Source: Oscillospiraceae bacterium Marseille-Q3528
GTDB taxonomy: Bacteria; Bacillota; Clostridia; Lachnospirales; Lachnospiraceae
Direction: 5' to 3'
Assembly: GCA_018223385.1 (NCBI GenBank)
Contig: JAGTTR010000009.1
Span: forward strand, 1-64,000
DNA: 64,000 nt
Part shown: piece after piece, positions 26,878 through 35,509 of the stretch
Layout of the letters: every line of letters starts with the position of its first letter
Position numbering within the stretch: the first letter of the stretch is position 1
Translations under genes and position numbers: made by a program
The notes under the pieces: model-generated
Told to the model about the DNA's origin: nothing
What the model saw: the letters and a program-made list of their open reading frames with translations, nothing else
Database searches by the model: none

Positions 26878-27707
26878 TGGAAGACCAGAAATTATTTCAG
26901 ATCGGGGAAGTGGCGAAAATGTTCCATGTCAGCATGGGAACGCTGCGGCATTATGAGCGCAGCGGGCTTCTGACGCCGGAAGTCATCGATGAACGGACAG
27001 GCTACCGCTATTATGGCATCCGGCAGATGGAAGTGCTCAACACCATCCGTTACCTGCGGGTGCTGGACATCCCTCTGCCCCAGATCAGGGATTTTTTGCA
27101 AAACCGAGATACCCAGATCATGGAGGATAAACTGACAAAGCAAAAAGAACTGATTCATCAGAAAATTCAGGAGCTGGAACTCATTGAGCGGAAAATCGAT
27201 CACAGACTGGAACATATCCAGGATGCCACACACGCCAGACTTGACGAGATTTCACTGGAAACCATTCCGGCCGGGCGGATCGTTTGGATCCGGGATTCAC
27301 TGCGCCCCCATTCCTATCTGGATCTGGAATATTCTATCCGCAAGCTGGAAGAAAATCAAAAGGAATCCCTGGTTTTTCTTGGAAAGGTGGGTGTGGGCAT
27401 CTCCCGGGAAAACCTGGAAAACGGCGCATTTCACAATTATGATCTGGTCTTTCTGCTGCTGGATCCGGAGGATAGTTACGAGGGCACGGTGGAAAACTAT
27501 CCCGAGCAGCTGTGTGCCCGGGTGCGGTTTCGGGGCAGCCATACCGAGGCACCCGCGCAGTATGAAAAACTAATGAAACATATTCGACAGCAGGGATTTC
27601 GCCCGGCGGGATTTTCCCGGGAAATCACACTGACCGATTATGGCCTTACCAGCGATCCGGAAAAATTTGTCACGGAGATTTTGATCCCGGTGGAAAAAAC
27701 AGAATAA
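26877..27707 (+). CDS. MerR-family transcriptional regulator with effector domain
   Basis: This 276-residue protein has a MerR winged helix (about 7-75, FQIGEVAKMFHVSMGTLRHY and GYRYYGIRQ), a long dimerisation helix (about 80-120) and a C-terminal GyrI/BmrR-like ligand domain (about 125-276). The start overlaps the MATE stop (TAATG). It very likely binds the 19-base palindrome upstream of the MATE gene and activates the operon on binding a drug. The ligand is unknown. Confidence 0.9.
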   Translation: MEDQKLFQIGEVAKMFHVSMGTLRHYERSGLLTPEVIDERTGYRYYGIRQMEVLNTIRYLRVLDIPLPQIRDFLQNRDTQIMEDKLTKQKELIHQKIQELELIERKIDHRLEHIQDATHARLDEISLETIPAGRIVWIRDSLRPHSYLDLEYSIRKLEENQKESLVFLGKVGVGISRENLENGAFHNYDLVFLLLDPEDSYEGTVENYPEQLCARVRFRGSHTEAPAQYEKLMKHIRQQGFRPAGFSREITLTDYGLTSDPEKFVTEILIPVEKTE

Positions 27708-27712
27708 TCCTG

Positions 27713-27734
27713 GGTGTACATACTTTTGTACACC
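27713..27734 (+). promoter_or_regulatory. Inverted repeat, candidate operator of the WYL operon
   Basis: GGTGTACA (27713-27720) and TGTACACC (27727-27734) form a perfect 8-6-8 inverted repeat. It lies just upstream of an extended -10 box (TGCTATCAT, 27741-27749). Confidence 0.6.
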
Positions 27735-27780
27735 TATTCATGCTATCATGACACCAACAAGTGAAATGAACGGAGGTATC

Positions 27781-27897
27781 ATGATGAAAGGATATGTGAA
27801 CGGAGAAGGATATATGGGATATGTGAATGGAAGCTACATGTTGTTTGCATCGGAAGAAGATTATTGGGAGTACATGGAAGACGGAAGCGAAATCTGA
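27781..27897 (+). CDS. 38-residue Gly/Tyr-rich small protein
   Basis: A short reading frame starts MMKGYVNGEGYMGYVNGSY and ends YMEDGSEI. GGAGG lies six to seven bases before the first ATG, and the gene sits between a promoter-like site and the WYL regulator. The repeated GY(M/V) pattern and acidic end recall small Lachnospiraceae proteins found beside WYL regulators, as far as I can recall. No function is known to me. Codon usage matches its neighbours. It could also act as a leader peptide. Confidence 0.6.
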   Translation: MMKGYVNGEGYMGYVNGSYMLFASEEDYWEYMEDGSEI

Positions 27898-27938
27898 TAT
27901 AATCATTGCTATAGAGAAAGGGAAAGGCAGGATTTTCT

Positions 27939-28946
27939 ATGGCAGTGACGGATCTCAAACTTCGGATTCTTTATCTGATGGATATTATGCTGGAGCGGAC
28001 GGACGATGCACATGCGCTCAGTGCAGCCCAGCTCATCCGCATTCTGGAACAGGAATATTCCATGACGGCAGACCGGCGGACCATTTATGCGGAGCTGGAG
28101 ACGTTGGAGGCGTATGGTCTGGACATTCAGCAGAAGAAGGGGAAGAATGCAGGCTACTATGTGGGACAGCGGGAATTTGAACTGCCGGAGCTGAAGCTTC
28201 TGGTGGACGCGGTACAGTCGTCAAAGTTTATCACGGAAAATAAGTCCAGAGAATTGATCCGAAAGTTGGAAAAACTGGGCGGCAGGGACAACGCGGATAT
28301 CCTTTCCCGGCAGGTCTTTATCCTGAACCGGCCGAAGACAGAGAATGAGACCATTTACTATAATGTAGACGATATTCACACAGCCATTTATGAAAACCGG
28401 GAGATCACCTTTCAGTATGCGGAATGGACGGTGGAGAAAAAGCTGCGGCTGAAAAAAGACGGAGCCATGTATGTGGTAAGCCCCTGGGCGCTGACGTGGA
28501 ATGCGGAGAATTACTATCTGGTGGCCTACGATGCGGCCGCCGGAAAGATCAAGCATTACCGGGTAGATAAGATGCTGCACATGTCAGTCCTTACGACAGA
28601 ACGTCAGGGAAAGCGTGCCTTTGAACATTTTGATCTGGCAGCATTTGCCAAGAAAACCTTCGGCATGTATGGCGGGGCAGATGTGGAAGTGACGTTTCGC
28701 TGTGTACGTCATCTGGCGGGTGTGATCCTTGACCGTTTCGGGCAGGGTGTGTGGATGGTGCCTGTGGACGATGAACATTTCCGGGCGAGAGCGGTGGTGG
28801 CGGTGAGTCCGCAGTTCTTCGGCTGGGTTACCGGCCTGGGTGCGGGCATCCAGATCGAGGGGCCAGCTTCTGTGCGAGAAGAGTATCAGGCTTATCTGCG
28901 GCAGATTCTGGAGGCATACGGGGAAAAGAAAGAGCAGGGAAGATGA
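27939..28946 (+). CDS. WYL-domain transcriptional regulator
   Basis: This 335-residue protein has an N-terminal winged helix (about 5-80, MTADRRTIYAELETLEAYG) and a WYL domain (about 130-225, with WALTWNAENYYLVAYD) plus a C-terminal extension (WYL-like, about 240-325). WYL proteins sense nucleic acids or nucleotides and often repress defence genes. Its stop codon overlaps the start of the HA-repeat nuclease (ATGA), so the two are translationally coupled. It probably controls its own operon through the inverted repeat at 27713 (inference). Confidence 0.85.
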   Translation: MAVTDLKLRILYLMDIMLERTDDAHALSAAQLIRILEQEYSMTADRRTIYAELETLEAYGLDIQQKKGKNAGYYVGQREFELPELKLLVDAVQSSKFITENKSRELIRKLEKLGGRDNADILSRQVFILNRPKTENETIYYNVDDIHTAIYENREITFQYAEWTVEKKLRLKKDGAMYVVSPWALTWNAENYYLVAYDAAAGKIKHYRVDKMLHMSVLTTERQGKRAFEHFDLAAFAKKTFGMYGGADVEVTFRCVRHLAGVILDRFGQGVWMVPVDDEHFRARAVVAVSPQFFGWVTGLGAGIQIEGPASVREEYQAYLRQILEAYGEKKEQGR

Positions 28947-30643
28947 CAGGAACATGGGAGCAGCACTATGCGGAGGCAAAGGCATATTATGAGCAAAACG
29001 GACATTTGGAAGTATCCTGTCACTCATCCTTATATGTGTGGTTATCTGAGCAGCGCTATGCCAGACGGGGAAAACGGGGGACGCTGACAGGGGAGCAGAT
29101 TGCGCTTCTGGACAACCTGGGGATGCGTTGGGAAAGCCGCAGGGATGTGACCTGGCAATGGTACTACGCGCATGCCAGAACGTATTATGAAGTACACGGT
29201 TCGTTGAATATACCGGTTTCCTATGTAACGGAGGATGGCTGCTCTCTGGGAAGATGGCTGGTGCGGCAGCGAAAAGCTTATCGGGAGCTGCTGTGTTATC
29301 CTTCCAGAGAGAAAAAGCACCAAATGTTGCTGCGCAGGGAAGAGATAGATCTTCTGGAAGCGATTGGAATGCAGTGGGACGTGACCGGTCTGGGGAAGCA
29401 TACTTCTGTACCGGAAATGTTGATTTATCATTATGTACATGTTTATTTTCCAGATGCGCGAAAACTTTCCCGGGGAGATTTTCTTGGAATGGAAATAGAT
29501 ATTTATATTCCTTCCATAAAGACAGGAATCGAATATGATGGCGTGGCCTGGCATAAAAGTAAGAGTAGCCTGGAAGAAGAAAAGAATGCGAAGTGCCTGG
29601 AACATGGCATTCAACTGTTTCGGATTCGGGAACAAGGACTGGATCCGGTAAGAAACTGTGCGTATCAGTTATTTGTAAAACCGGGGAATTTGCAGGATCT
29701 TGGTCAGGCAATCGAGACGGTTCTTCTAAAACTGACTGGAAAACGATGCTGCTGCAATATCGAGAAAGAGTATGAAAAAATCGTATCAGAGAAACAGGCA
29801 TATTCCAGTTATGCGTGGGATCAGGTTTATGAGACTTTGTTGATTATGTATGAGACAGAAGGTGCTGTAAACATCAGGGAAGGAATGTATGATGCTTCTG
29901 GCAGAAATCTTTATTACTGGATGGCCAAACAAAGGAAGGATTATCAGCGGGGGCATATGCCGCAACGACATATAAAAAAACTGCAGCAGATTGGGGTTGT
30001 GCTGGATCCGCAAAATGATGCATGGGAAAAGTATTATGAAAGAGCAGTGACATATGTGCATGAGACGGGGGCTCTCGATGTTCCGGTCTGGTATGAGACA
30101 GCGGACGGTGCTGCACTTGGAAAATGGATCTCTCATCAACGGGAAGCGTATCGGATGGGAAAACTAGGAGAGCAATGGAGCGTAAAACTGGAACAGCTGG
30201 GAATGCAATGGAATCCGATGGAGGCTTCGGAACAGAGAAAGCGGGAGACACTGATGCGATATTACGGGGAATTTGGTCATATACAAATGCCCATGCACAC
30301 GGAATATGAAGGTGTTCATTTGTGGGAGTGGCTACAGGGAAAGAAGAAAAAATGGGTACAGGGACAGCTCCCGGAAGAGGAACAGATATTTTTGGAACAA
30401 TATGGCATTGTCTGGCAGTCTTTTCCGGAAAAATGGGCGCAGGCGTATGAAAAAGCGAAACAATATTACGAGGAGAAAGGAACTCTGTTCATTCCAAAGT
30501 ATAACATTTCGAAGGAGGAACAGAGTCTGAAAAACTGGCTTTACAGACAAAGGTCAAAATATAGAAGAAATCAACTGACAAAAGAACAGATACAGCAGCT
30601 GGAGCGTATTGGCATGTGGTGGGGACAGTCTAAAGGAGACTGA
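28943..30643 (+). CDS. Helicase-associated-repeat protein with embedded Vsr-like nuclease
   Basis: The 566-residue protein has no helicase motor. I see six copies of the helicase-associated (HA) repeat, about 60 residues each, with the pattern W..YY..A..YY..G.L.(I/V)P.....(S/A)LG.WL..QR..Y..G.L...Q...LE.IGM.W. Two lie at about 4-63 and 70-145, and four lie at about 288-560. Between them (about 150-265) is a PD-(D/E)XK/Vsr-like (DUF559-type) core: Glu158, Glu184-x-Asp186 in GMEIDIYIP, IEYDG (Asp199) and W203-H204-K205. HA repeats bind DNA. The fold suggests DNA recognition by the repeats and cutting by the core. Coupling to a WYL regulator suggests a defence role; that is inference. Confidence 0.75.
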   Translation: MTGTWEQHYAEAKAYYEQNGHLEVSCHSSLYVWLSEQRYARRGKRGTLTGEQIALLDNLGMRWESRRDVTWQWYYAHARTYYEVHGSLNIPVSYVTEDGCSLGRWLVRQRKAYRELLCYPSREKKHQMLLRREEIDLLEAIGMQWDVTGLGKHTSVPEMLIYHYVHVYFPDARKLSRGDFLGMEIDIYIPSIKTGIEYDGVAWHKSKSSLEEEKNAKCLEHGIQLFRIREQGLDPVRNCAYQLFVKPGNLQDLGQAIETVLLKLTGKRCCCNIEKEYEKIVSEKQAYSSYAWDQVYETLLIMYETEGAVNIREGMYDASGRNLYYWMAKQRKDYQRGHMPQRHIKKLQQIGVVLDPQNDAWEKYYERAVTYVHETGALDVPVWYETADGAALGKWISHQREAYRMGKLGEQWSVKLEQLGMQWNPMEASEQRKRETLMRYYGEFGHIQMPMHTEYEGVHLWEWLQGKKKKWVQGQLPEEEQIFLEQYGIVWQSFPEKWAQAYEKAKQYYEEKGTLFIPKYNISKEEQSLKNWLYRQRSKYRRNQLTKEQIQQLERIGMWWGQSKGD

Positions 30644-31118
30644 GCACCCCCAGCAGGAAGCATCCCTGTGCAATGGCGTTGGTGATCTGCTCGATCCAGT
30701 TGGAGCGGAGTTTTGTGCCATCCAGTTTTACGGCAAACACACTCATACAGATCATGCTGATCACGGTGATACTGAAAAACAGAGCCGTGGGAAAAGTGCA
30801 TATCTTCTGCCACAGTGCCGCCAGATGAATGGTGCCTCTGCCTTGCCAGAGGCCTGAGAAAATCAACAGAAATCCAACAGGCATGAGAACGCGGAGCTGC
30901 CGGTTCATCCAGACAATATCTTTTCTTGTCCCGGCGATGATGATTTTCCAGATGACCTTTCCAAGGCCCGCCAGAGTACAGAGAAAAGCGCCTGTGATAA
31001 ACAGGATATTTTCAAAGCGAATGGCAATGAGCAGCACTGCGATGCCGAAAAACAGTACCGGGAGTGCATCAAAAAATGCCAGGGATAAGGGGAAATTTTC
31101 GTAATTTTTCTTTGCCAT
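30630..31118 (-). CDS. Unknown integral membrane protein
   Basis: The 162-residue protein has about four to five predicted membrane helices (ALPVLFFGIAVLLIAIRF, ILFITGAFLCTLAGLG, VLMPVGFLLIFSGLW, ALFFSITVISMICMSVF). I recognise no family. It starts three bases after the stop of the DUF1295 gene on the same strand, so both are in one operon. Its 3' end overlaps the convergent HA-repeat gene by 14 bases. Confidence 0.65.
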   Translation of the reverse strand: MAKKNYENFPLSLAFFDALPVLFFGIAVLLIAIRFENILFITGAFLCTLAGLGKVIWKIIIAGTRKDIVWMNRQLRVLMPVGFLLIFSGLWQGRGTIHLAALWQKICTFPTALFFSITVISMICMSVFAVKLDGTKLRSNWIEQITNAIAQGCFLLGVLSLL

Positions 31119-31121
31119 TGT

Positions 31122-31913
31122 TTAACCTACCAACCATTTATATTTTGCAACGCTGTATAATGGAATAAAGGGGAGCAGAATCGGAACTGTTTTTACATAG
31201 TGCTGATAGTCCGGGTCATCTCCGTAATTTTTGTTCTGCCGAAGCTCCAGTCTTCTGGCACCGCCGAACATGATATAGACAATGCAGATCCATCCGGCCA
31301 GAGCCGCAATCCATTGCAATGACCCGTGAAGTGCTGTGACGCCGGAGACGAATACGCCGGTCCAGATCAGTACTTCGCCCAGATAGTTGGGGCAGCGGAC
31401 AAGACGAAAAATGCCTACGTCGCAGAAACGTTTGGGGTGATCTTTTTTGTATCTGTTTTTCACAAGGTCTGCGCTGGATTCCAGAACAATGCCAAGTGCC
31501 ATGATGATCGTACCGATAATAGCAGCAGCGTCTGTGCCGGCCTGATTTTTCAGCCGGAAAAAGATGGGCGCAGTCTCACAGCAGTACAGCAGAGCACAGC
31601 AGGCCCAGATCACCACTTTCAGGAAAAAGTTCATGTTGGAACCATCCTTGATCTCAGTCTTCATTGTATTCTGATACGAGGTACTCCGCTTTTCACGAAC
31701 GAGCAGATACCCGCCCAGGCGGCAGCCGTAGATCATACATAAAATACACAAAATGACCGTCACCGGGGTGAGTTGTCTGGAAAACAGAACAAGCATGGCA
31801 GCGCCAATGCCCGCGATGGAAAATCCATACCCCAGGGAAATGAACCATACAAACTTTTGAAAGCCGATGGAACTGATGACCATAGCTACGATAAACAAAA
31901 TCAAAAATTGCAT
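31122..31913 (-). CDS. DUF1295 / steroid-reductase-like membrane protein
   Basis: This 263-residue protein has six to seven membrane helices and the C-terminal signature CPNYLGEVLIWTGVF with LELRQNKNYGDDPDYQHYVKTVP, typical of the DUF1295 branch of the steroid 5-alpha-reductase / isoprenylcysteine methyltransferase superfamily. The substrate is unknown. AGAAGGA precedes the start, and a consensus promoter lies upstream on the minus strand. Confidence 0.8.
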   Translation of the reverse strand: MQFLILFIVAMVISSIGFQKFVWFISLGYGFSIAGIGAAMLVLFSRQLTPVTVILCILCMIYGCRLGGYLLVREKRSTSYQNTMKTEIKDGSNMNFFLKVVIWACCALLYCCETAPIFFRLKNQAGTDAAAIIGTIIMALGIVLESSADLVKNRYKKDHPKRFCDVGIFRLVRCPNYLGEVLIWTGVFVSGVTALHGSLQWIAALAGWICIVYIMFGGARRLELRQNKNYGDDPDYQHYVKTVPILLPFIPLYSVAKYKWLVG

Positions 31914-31989
31914 GAAGATCCTTCTCTCTTTTGAATTGTTTTACAGGCATGAACGATAGTGTGATCCGCTGTGCCTTATTTTCTATTCC

Positions 31990-32018
31990 ATCATAGCACC
32001 GAAAGCGGGAAGCGTCAA
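31990..32018 (-). promoter_or_regulatory. Promoter of the DUF1295 operon
   Basis: On the minus strand TTGACG, a 17-base spacer and TGCTATGAT (extended -10) read towards the gene at 31913. Confidence 0.75.
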
Positions 32019-32046
32019 AACGTTTGCGCGTCATACAATAAAGTGT

Positions 32047-32150
32047 GATATTATGAATGCAGGTGAGTCACCATGTTGGCATGCGTGACGAGTAGTGAAT
32101 GTGAGCACGATAGCTGAGAAGCAGCGTCAAAACCGGAAAGTTCGAATCAT
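32047..32150 (+). repeat. 104-bp leader repeat, copy A
   Basis: This block matches 63043-63146 without gaps at 84 of 104 positions. It begins at a -10-like TATTAT and contains the hairpin GTCAC-C-ATG / CAT-GC-GTGAC (32066-32088) and further paired segments. It ends 58 bases before the start codon of the HEPN gene. See the finding on this repeat. Confidence 0.75.
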
Positions 32151-32208
32151 GGCGCGATGAACGCAAGCGTGCCTTGAAACTGATATAGATGAGGTGGAGG
32201 ATAAGGGA

Positions 32209-33492
32209 ATGGCAGTATGTTATATGGACGGCAATTATAAAATCTCTTACCCCTGTACCTACGAGATACGGGAGGATCTGCTGGAAATAAAGGCAGAGTA
32301 TGAGATTGAGGAAGAAATAGAAGCGGTTAATGGCGTTAAAATCTGGACAAGCAGCATGGAATTCCAGAAAAGAGACATTCTGCTTGTGGATGTTCAAAAT
32401 AAGAAGAATTATCTCCTGAAAAATGCCTGGTATGCAGGGAACAGTGCGGTGTACAATTCTCTGGATGGCGGTGTCTTTACCACTTTTCAATCTAATGTTT
32501 ATTTTGAACACAGAGATGCAGAGAGACTCATGGACCTTCCGACAACGCCAAAGACAGATAACATAAAGATTTACAGCAAATCCATCAATGATCTGATCGG
32601 CTGTCCCAGCCTGCGGATAGAAAACGGAGAGCAGCAGTACACGATCTGCCTGTCCCGGGAAAAGAATGCCAGATCGGTAGACATTGCCGCAAACAACGTG
32701 AAATGCATTTCTGTGGGGGATATATGGAGCAGTATGCGGGATCGGGGAAGCCATCATATCGACATTGATTTTTGCGGCTATATCGAGATCGAATTGATGC
32801 GGCGCGTCAACTATGAGGATATTGCTGACTTTTTGCGGGAGCTGCGCATCTTTATGCAGCTGTATGTCCCGGGAAAATTTCGGGTGGAAAAAGTACAGGT
32901 GCAGATAAAAGATATCTATTATCAGCTGCATTTGCCGCAGCGCCCTTTTTCTTATCAGGAGCGCCGCGTGGAGCGAACCGTTGCTGTAGATCTGCTGGAT
33001 TTTCTGAAAAATTGTTACACGGCGATTCCCTATCGGAAAAGTACCGCGGATGTTCGAAATATTCCTTATATTGTGCTGGAAACTTCGCGAAGTCTCGAGG
33101 ACAATTTCTTGATGTTTTACCGGTTTGTGGAGTGCTATTATAAAAGACAATCTCTGCCCGGGGCGAAGAACCATTTTCTGGCCATTGGCATACAGGAACA
33201 TTATGTGAAAAATCATCCGCTGTCAGAGGAAGAGATTGAGAAACTGGCACAGGAAATGATCTGTCTGCGCAACCATTACGTACATGCCGGGTATTTTATC
33301 AGAAACAGCTGTTTGAAAATCACCTTTCCCAGAATCGGAGAAAAGAAAAATTCCAAGGATTATACAGCTCATCCGGTGGATGTGAATTGGATCTATGTGC
33401 GGACAAAGATGCTTTATGAGATCGTCGTCGATATTATTTTTACAAAGATGCTGGGTTACACAGATTACCAGTTTTCAAAGCATTTCGGATGA
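32209..33492 (+). CDS. HEPN-motif protein, ApeA-like abortive-infection candidate
   Basis: The 427-residue protein has a beta-rich N-terminal half (about 1-230) and a helical C-terminal half. The helical part carries R354-N-H-Y-V-H359 (RX4H, the HEPN ribonuclease motif) in CLRNHYVHAGYF. This arrangement recalls ApeA-type anti-phage proteins with a C-terminal HEPN domain, but the N-terminal match was not tested. ATG 32209 follows GGTGGAGG by eight bases and is preferred over a GTG at 32194 inside the RBS region. It stands alone behind the 104-bp repeat. Function as an RNA-cutting defence protein is inference. Confidence 0.6.
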   Translation: MAVCYMDGNYKISYPCTYEIREDLLEIKAEYEIEEEIEAVNGVKIWTSSMEFQKRDILLVDVQNKKNYLLKNAWYAGNSAVYNSLDGGVFTTFQSNVYFEHRDAERLMDLPTTPKTDNIKIYSKSINDLIGCPSLRIENGEQQYTICLSREKNARSVDIAANNVKCISVGDIWSSMRDRGSHHIDIDFCGYIEIELMRRVNYEDIADFLRELRIFMQLYVPGKFRVEKVQVQIKDIYYQLHLPQRPFSYQERRVERTVAVDLLDFLKNCYTAIPYRKSTADVRNIPYIVLETSRSLEDNFLMFYRFVECYYKRQSLPGAKNHFLAIGIQEHYVKNHPLSEEEIEKLAQEMICLRNHYVHAGYFIRNSCLKITFPRIGEKKNSKDYTAHPVDVNWIYVRTKMLYEIVVDIIFTKMLGYTDYQFSKHFG

Positions 33493-33523
33493 TTTTGTCA
33501 GGCATCAGAAAGGGTGATACAGC

Positions 33524-33949
33524 ATGACAAAAGAAGAATGGTATGAACAGCTTTTCACGCATCTGGAAGCATCCAAATTCAGGAGCAGCTTTCACCTGAA
33601 AGAAAAGGACATTGCCTATATACAGGAAAAGGGACTGGATGTTATCCGGGAACATGCCCGGGATTTTATTGCAAAACGGGAAGCACCGGCATATATTCCC
33701 AACGACGGAAAGCAGACGCCCATGCGGGGCCATCCGGTATTCATTGCCCAGCACGCCACGGCAACGTGCTGTCGGGAATGCATTCGGAAGTGGCATAAGC
33801 TGCAGCCAGGGCGGGAATTAAGCGCGATTCAGCAGGAATACCTGGTGGATGTCATCATGACATGGATTGAGAAAGAACTGGAAGATAATATAAACAATAT
33901 TATTAATGGAAGTGAGGACGACATAAATGGTAAAGAAAATCATACATGA
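33524..33949 (+). CDS. DUF4186 domain protein
   Basis: This 141-residue protein matches the DUF4186 pattern: FRSSFHLKEKDIAYIQEKG, then RGHPVFIAQHATATCCRECIRKWH with a CCxxC cysteine cluster and invariant histidines that could bind metal. No function is known. Its end overlaps the deformylase-like gene by 23 bases, so the two are co-expressed. Confidence 0.8.
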   Translation: MTKEEWYEQLFTHLEASKFRSSFHLKEKDIAYIQEKGLDVIREHARDFIAKREAPAYIPNDGKQTPMRGHPVFIAQHATATCCRECIRKWHKLQPGRELSAIQQEYLVDVIMTWIEKELEDNINNIINGSEDDINGKENHT

Positions 33950-34337
33950 TCCTGTATTTCTCTCCAAGAAATCTGTGGACGCAACAGAGGCAGATAAACA
34001 GGTGGTAACGGATCTTCTGGACACGCTGAAAGCGAATCTGGATCGGTGTGTCGGTATGGCAGCCAACATGATCGGTATCCATAAAAACATTATTGTGGTG
34101 GCAGTGGGGCCATTTCAATTTGTTATGATCAATCCGGTGATCACAGGAAAATCAGGAGAGTACCAGACAGAAGAGGGCTGCCTTTCTCTGGAAGGTGTCA
34201 GACCATGTACGAGATATAAAGAAATTGAAGTAGACTATCTGGATCAGAATTTTAGGAAACAGCATGGGAAATATGCCGGGTGGACAGCGCAGATCATTCA
34301 GCATGAGGTGGATCATTGCAGAGGGATTGTGATTTAA
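33927..34337 (+). CDS. Peptide deformylase-like protein
   Basis: The 136-residue protein carries the three deformylase motifs in altered form: GMAANMIG (for GxGLAAPQxG), EGCLS with the metal-binding cysteine, and QHEVDH with the HExxH pair. The substitution in motif 1 (Met for Gln) is common in a clostridial subgroup. It is shorter than housekeeping Def and lacks a typical C-terminal helix, so it may be an accessory deformylase. It lies between DUF4186 and a MazG-like gene. Confidence 0.82.
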   Translation: MVKKIIHDPVFLSKKSVDATEADKQVVTDLLDTLKANLDRCVGMAANMIGIHKNIIVVAVGPFQFVMINPVITGKSGEYQTEEGCLSLEGVRPCTRYKEIEVDYLDQNFRKQHGKYAGWTAQIIQHEVDHCRGIVI

Positions 34338-34466
34338 CAGAAAATTGTATGATATAGAAGGAATAGTTTTATCGCTGTTTGCGGATAAAGAAGAGATATT
34401 ATAAATAATGAAAGAGATACATAGATTGGATTGTCGGAATCGAAAAAACAGAAAGAAGGGATTGCC

Positions 34467-34787
34467 TTGAAACAGAAAACGATAGACAGAATCAGGAAAT
34501 TTACAGAAGACCGTGACTGGGATCAGTTTCATTCTCCTGCCAATCTGGCAAAGTCGATTGTCATTGAAGCTGCAGAGCTGCTGGAGTGCTTTCAGTGGTC
34601 GGATACGGAATATGACTTGCAGCATGTGAAAGAAGAGCTGGCAGATGTCATGGTGTACAGTCAAAATCTGTTGGACAAGCTGGGATTGGATGCAGATGAG
34701 ATCGTGAATATGAAAATGTCTCAGAATGAAGCAAAATATCCGGTAGAAAAAGCAAAGGGAAACGCAGCAAAATACGATCAGCTGTAG
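34467..34787 (+). CDS. MazG-like nucleotide pyrophosphohydrolase (copy 1)
   Basis: This all-alpha NTP pyrophosphatase has 106 residues with motifs EAAELLECFQW (E-x3-E type metal site) and KEELADVMVY (E-x2-D). It resembles RS21-C6/MazG-type house-cleaning enzymes. The TTG at 34467 follows GAAGGG and gives the same N-terminus as its near-twin at 49301 (100 of 106 residues identical by eye). It is followed eight bases later by the SRAP gene. Confidence 0.85.
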   Translation: MKQKTIDRIRKFTEDRDWDQFHSPANLAKSIVIEAAELLECFQWSDTEYDLQHVKEELADVMVYSQNLLDKLGLDADEIVNMKMSQNEAKYPVEKAKGNAAKYDQL

Positions 34788-34795
34788 AGGATAGT

Positions 34796-35380
34796 ATGTG
34801 TAGCAGATATTATATCAACTTAAACATGATAATGGAAATCGAAAAAGCAATGTCAGGTATTGATTCAAAGGTCTTGCAGCAGCATTTTCCTACAGATATC
34901 CGACCAACAGACACCGTTCCCATTGTCGAAATGACGGAATCTGGTTTGCAGATCAGTCTCTGCAAGTGGGGATATCCTCTGGCAAAGGGCAAGAATCTGG
35001 TGATCAATGCACGGGTGGAGTCTGTGCTGGACAAGCCATCTTTTCGGAATGGAATTTTGCATCACAGGGTATTGATTCCGGCGAGTGGATTTTATGAATG
35101 GAATCGTATGAAGGAGAAAAGTTCTTTCACAAAGCCTGATGCATCGATATTGTATATGGCGGGATTTTACGACTGGTTTGAAAATGAAAGAAGATTCGTG
35201 ATCCTGACGACAGCAGCCAACGGATCTATGATAAAAGTACATGACCGGATGCCGTTGATTCTGGAAAAGGGGCAGCTGATGGACTGGTTTGATGATCGTA
35301 AAATGGAGATGATTTTACATCAGATGCCGAGTATGTTAGAGCGTCATACGGATTATGAACAGCAGAGCTTATTTTCATAA
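34796..35380 (+). CDS. SRAP (YedK/HMCES)-family abasic-site protein
   Basis: The 194-residue protein starts with MCSRYY, leaving Cys2 free after methionine removal. That residue forms the thiazolidine cross-link to abasic sites in single-stranded DNA. Other family marks are INARVES, PASGFYEW and VHDRMP. Family members shield abasic sites and are SOS-associated. With the MazG-like enzyme just upstream it forms a nucleotide/DNA damage pair. Confidence 0.9.
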   Translation: MCSRYYINLNMIMEIEKAMSGIDSKVLQQHFPTDIRPTDTVPIVEMTESGLQISLCKWGYPLAKGKNLVINARVESVLDKPSFRNGILHHRVLIPASGFYEWNRMKEKSSFTKPDASILYMAGFYDWFENERRFVILTTAANGSMIKVHDRMPLILEKGQLMDWFDDRKMEMILHQMPSMLERHTDYEQQSLFS

Positions 35381-35509
35381 CGGAAAAGTACCATATAAAA
35401 TAAAAGGTTTAAAGAAACAGACAGTGGAAGATGATGAAAGGTTTGCACAATCTTTCAAAAAATAATGCAGATGGTGTTAGCAGGAGAAAACAGATAAGGG
35501 GGATGTTTT

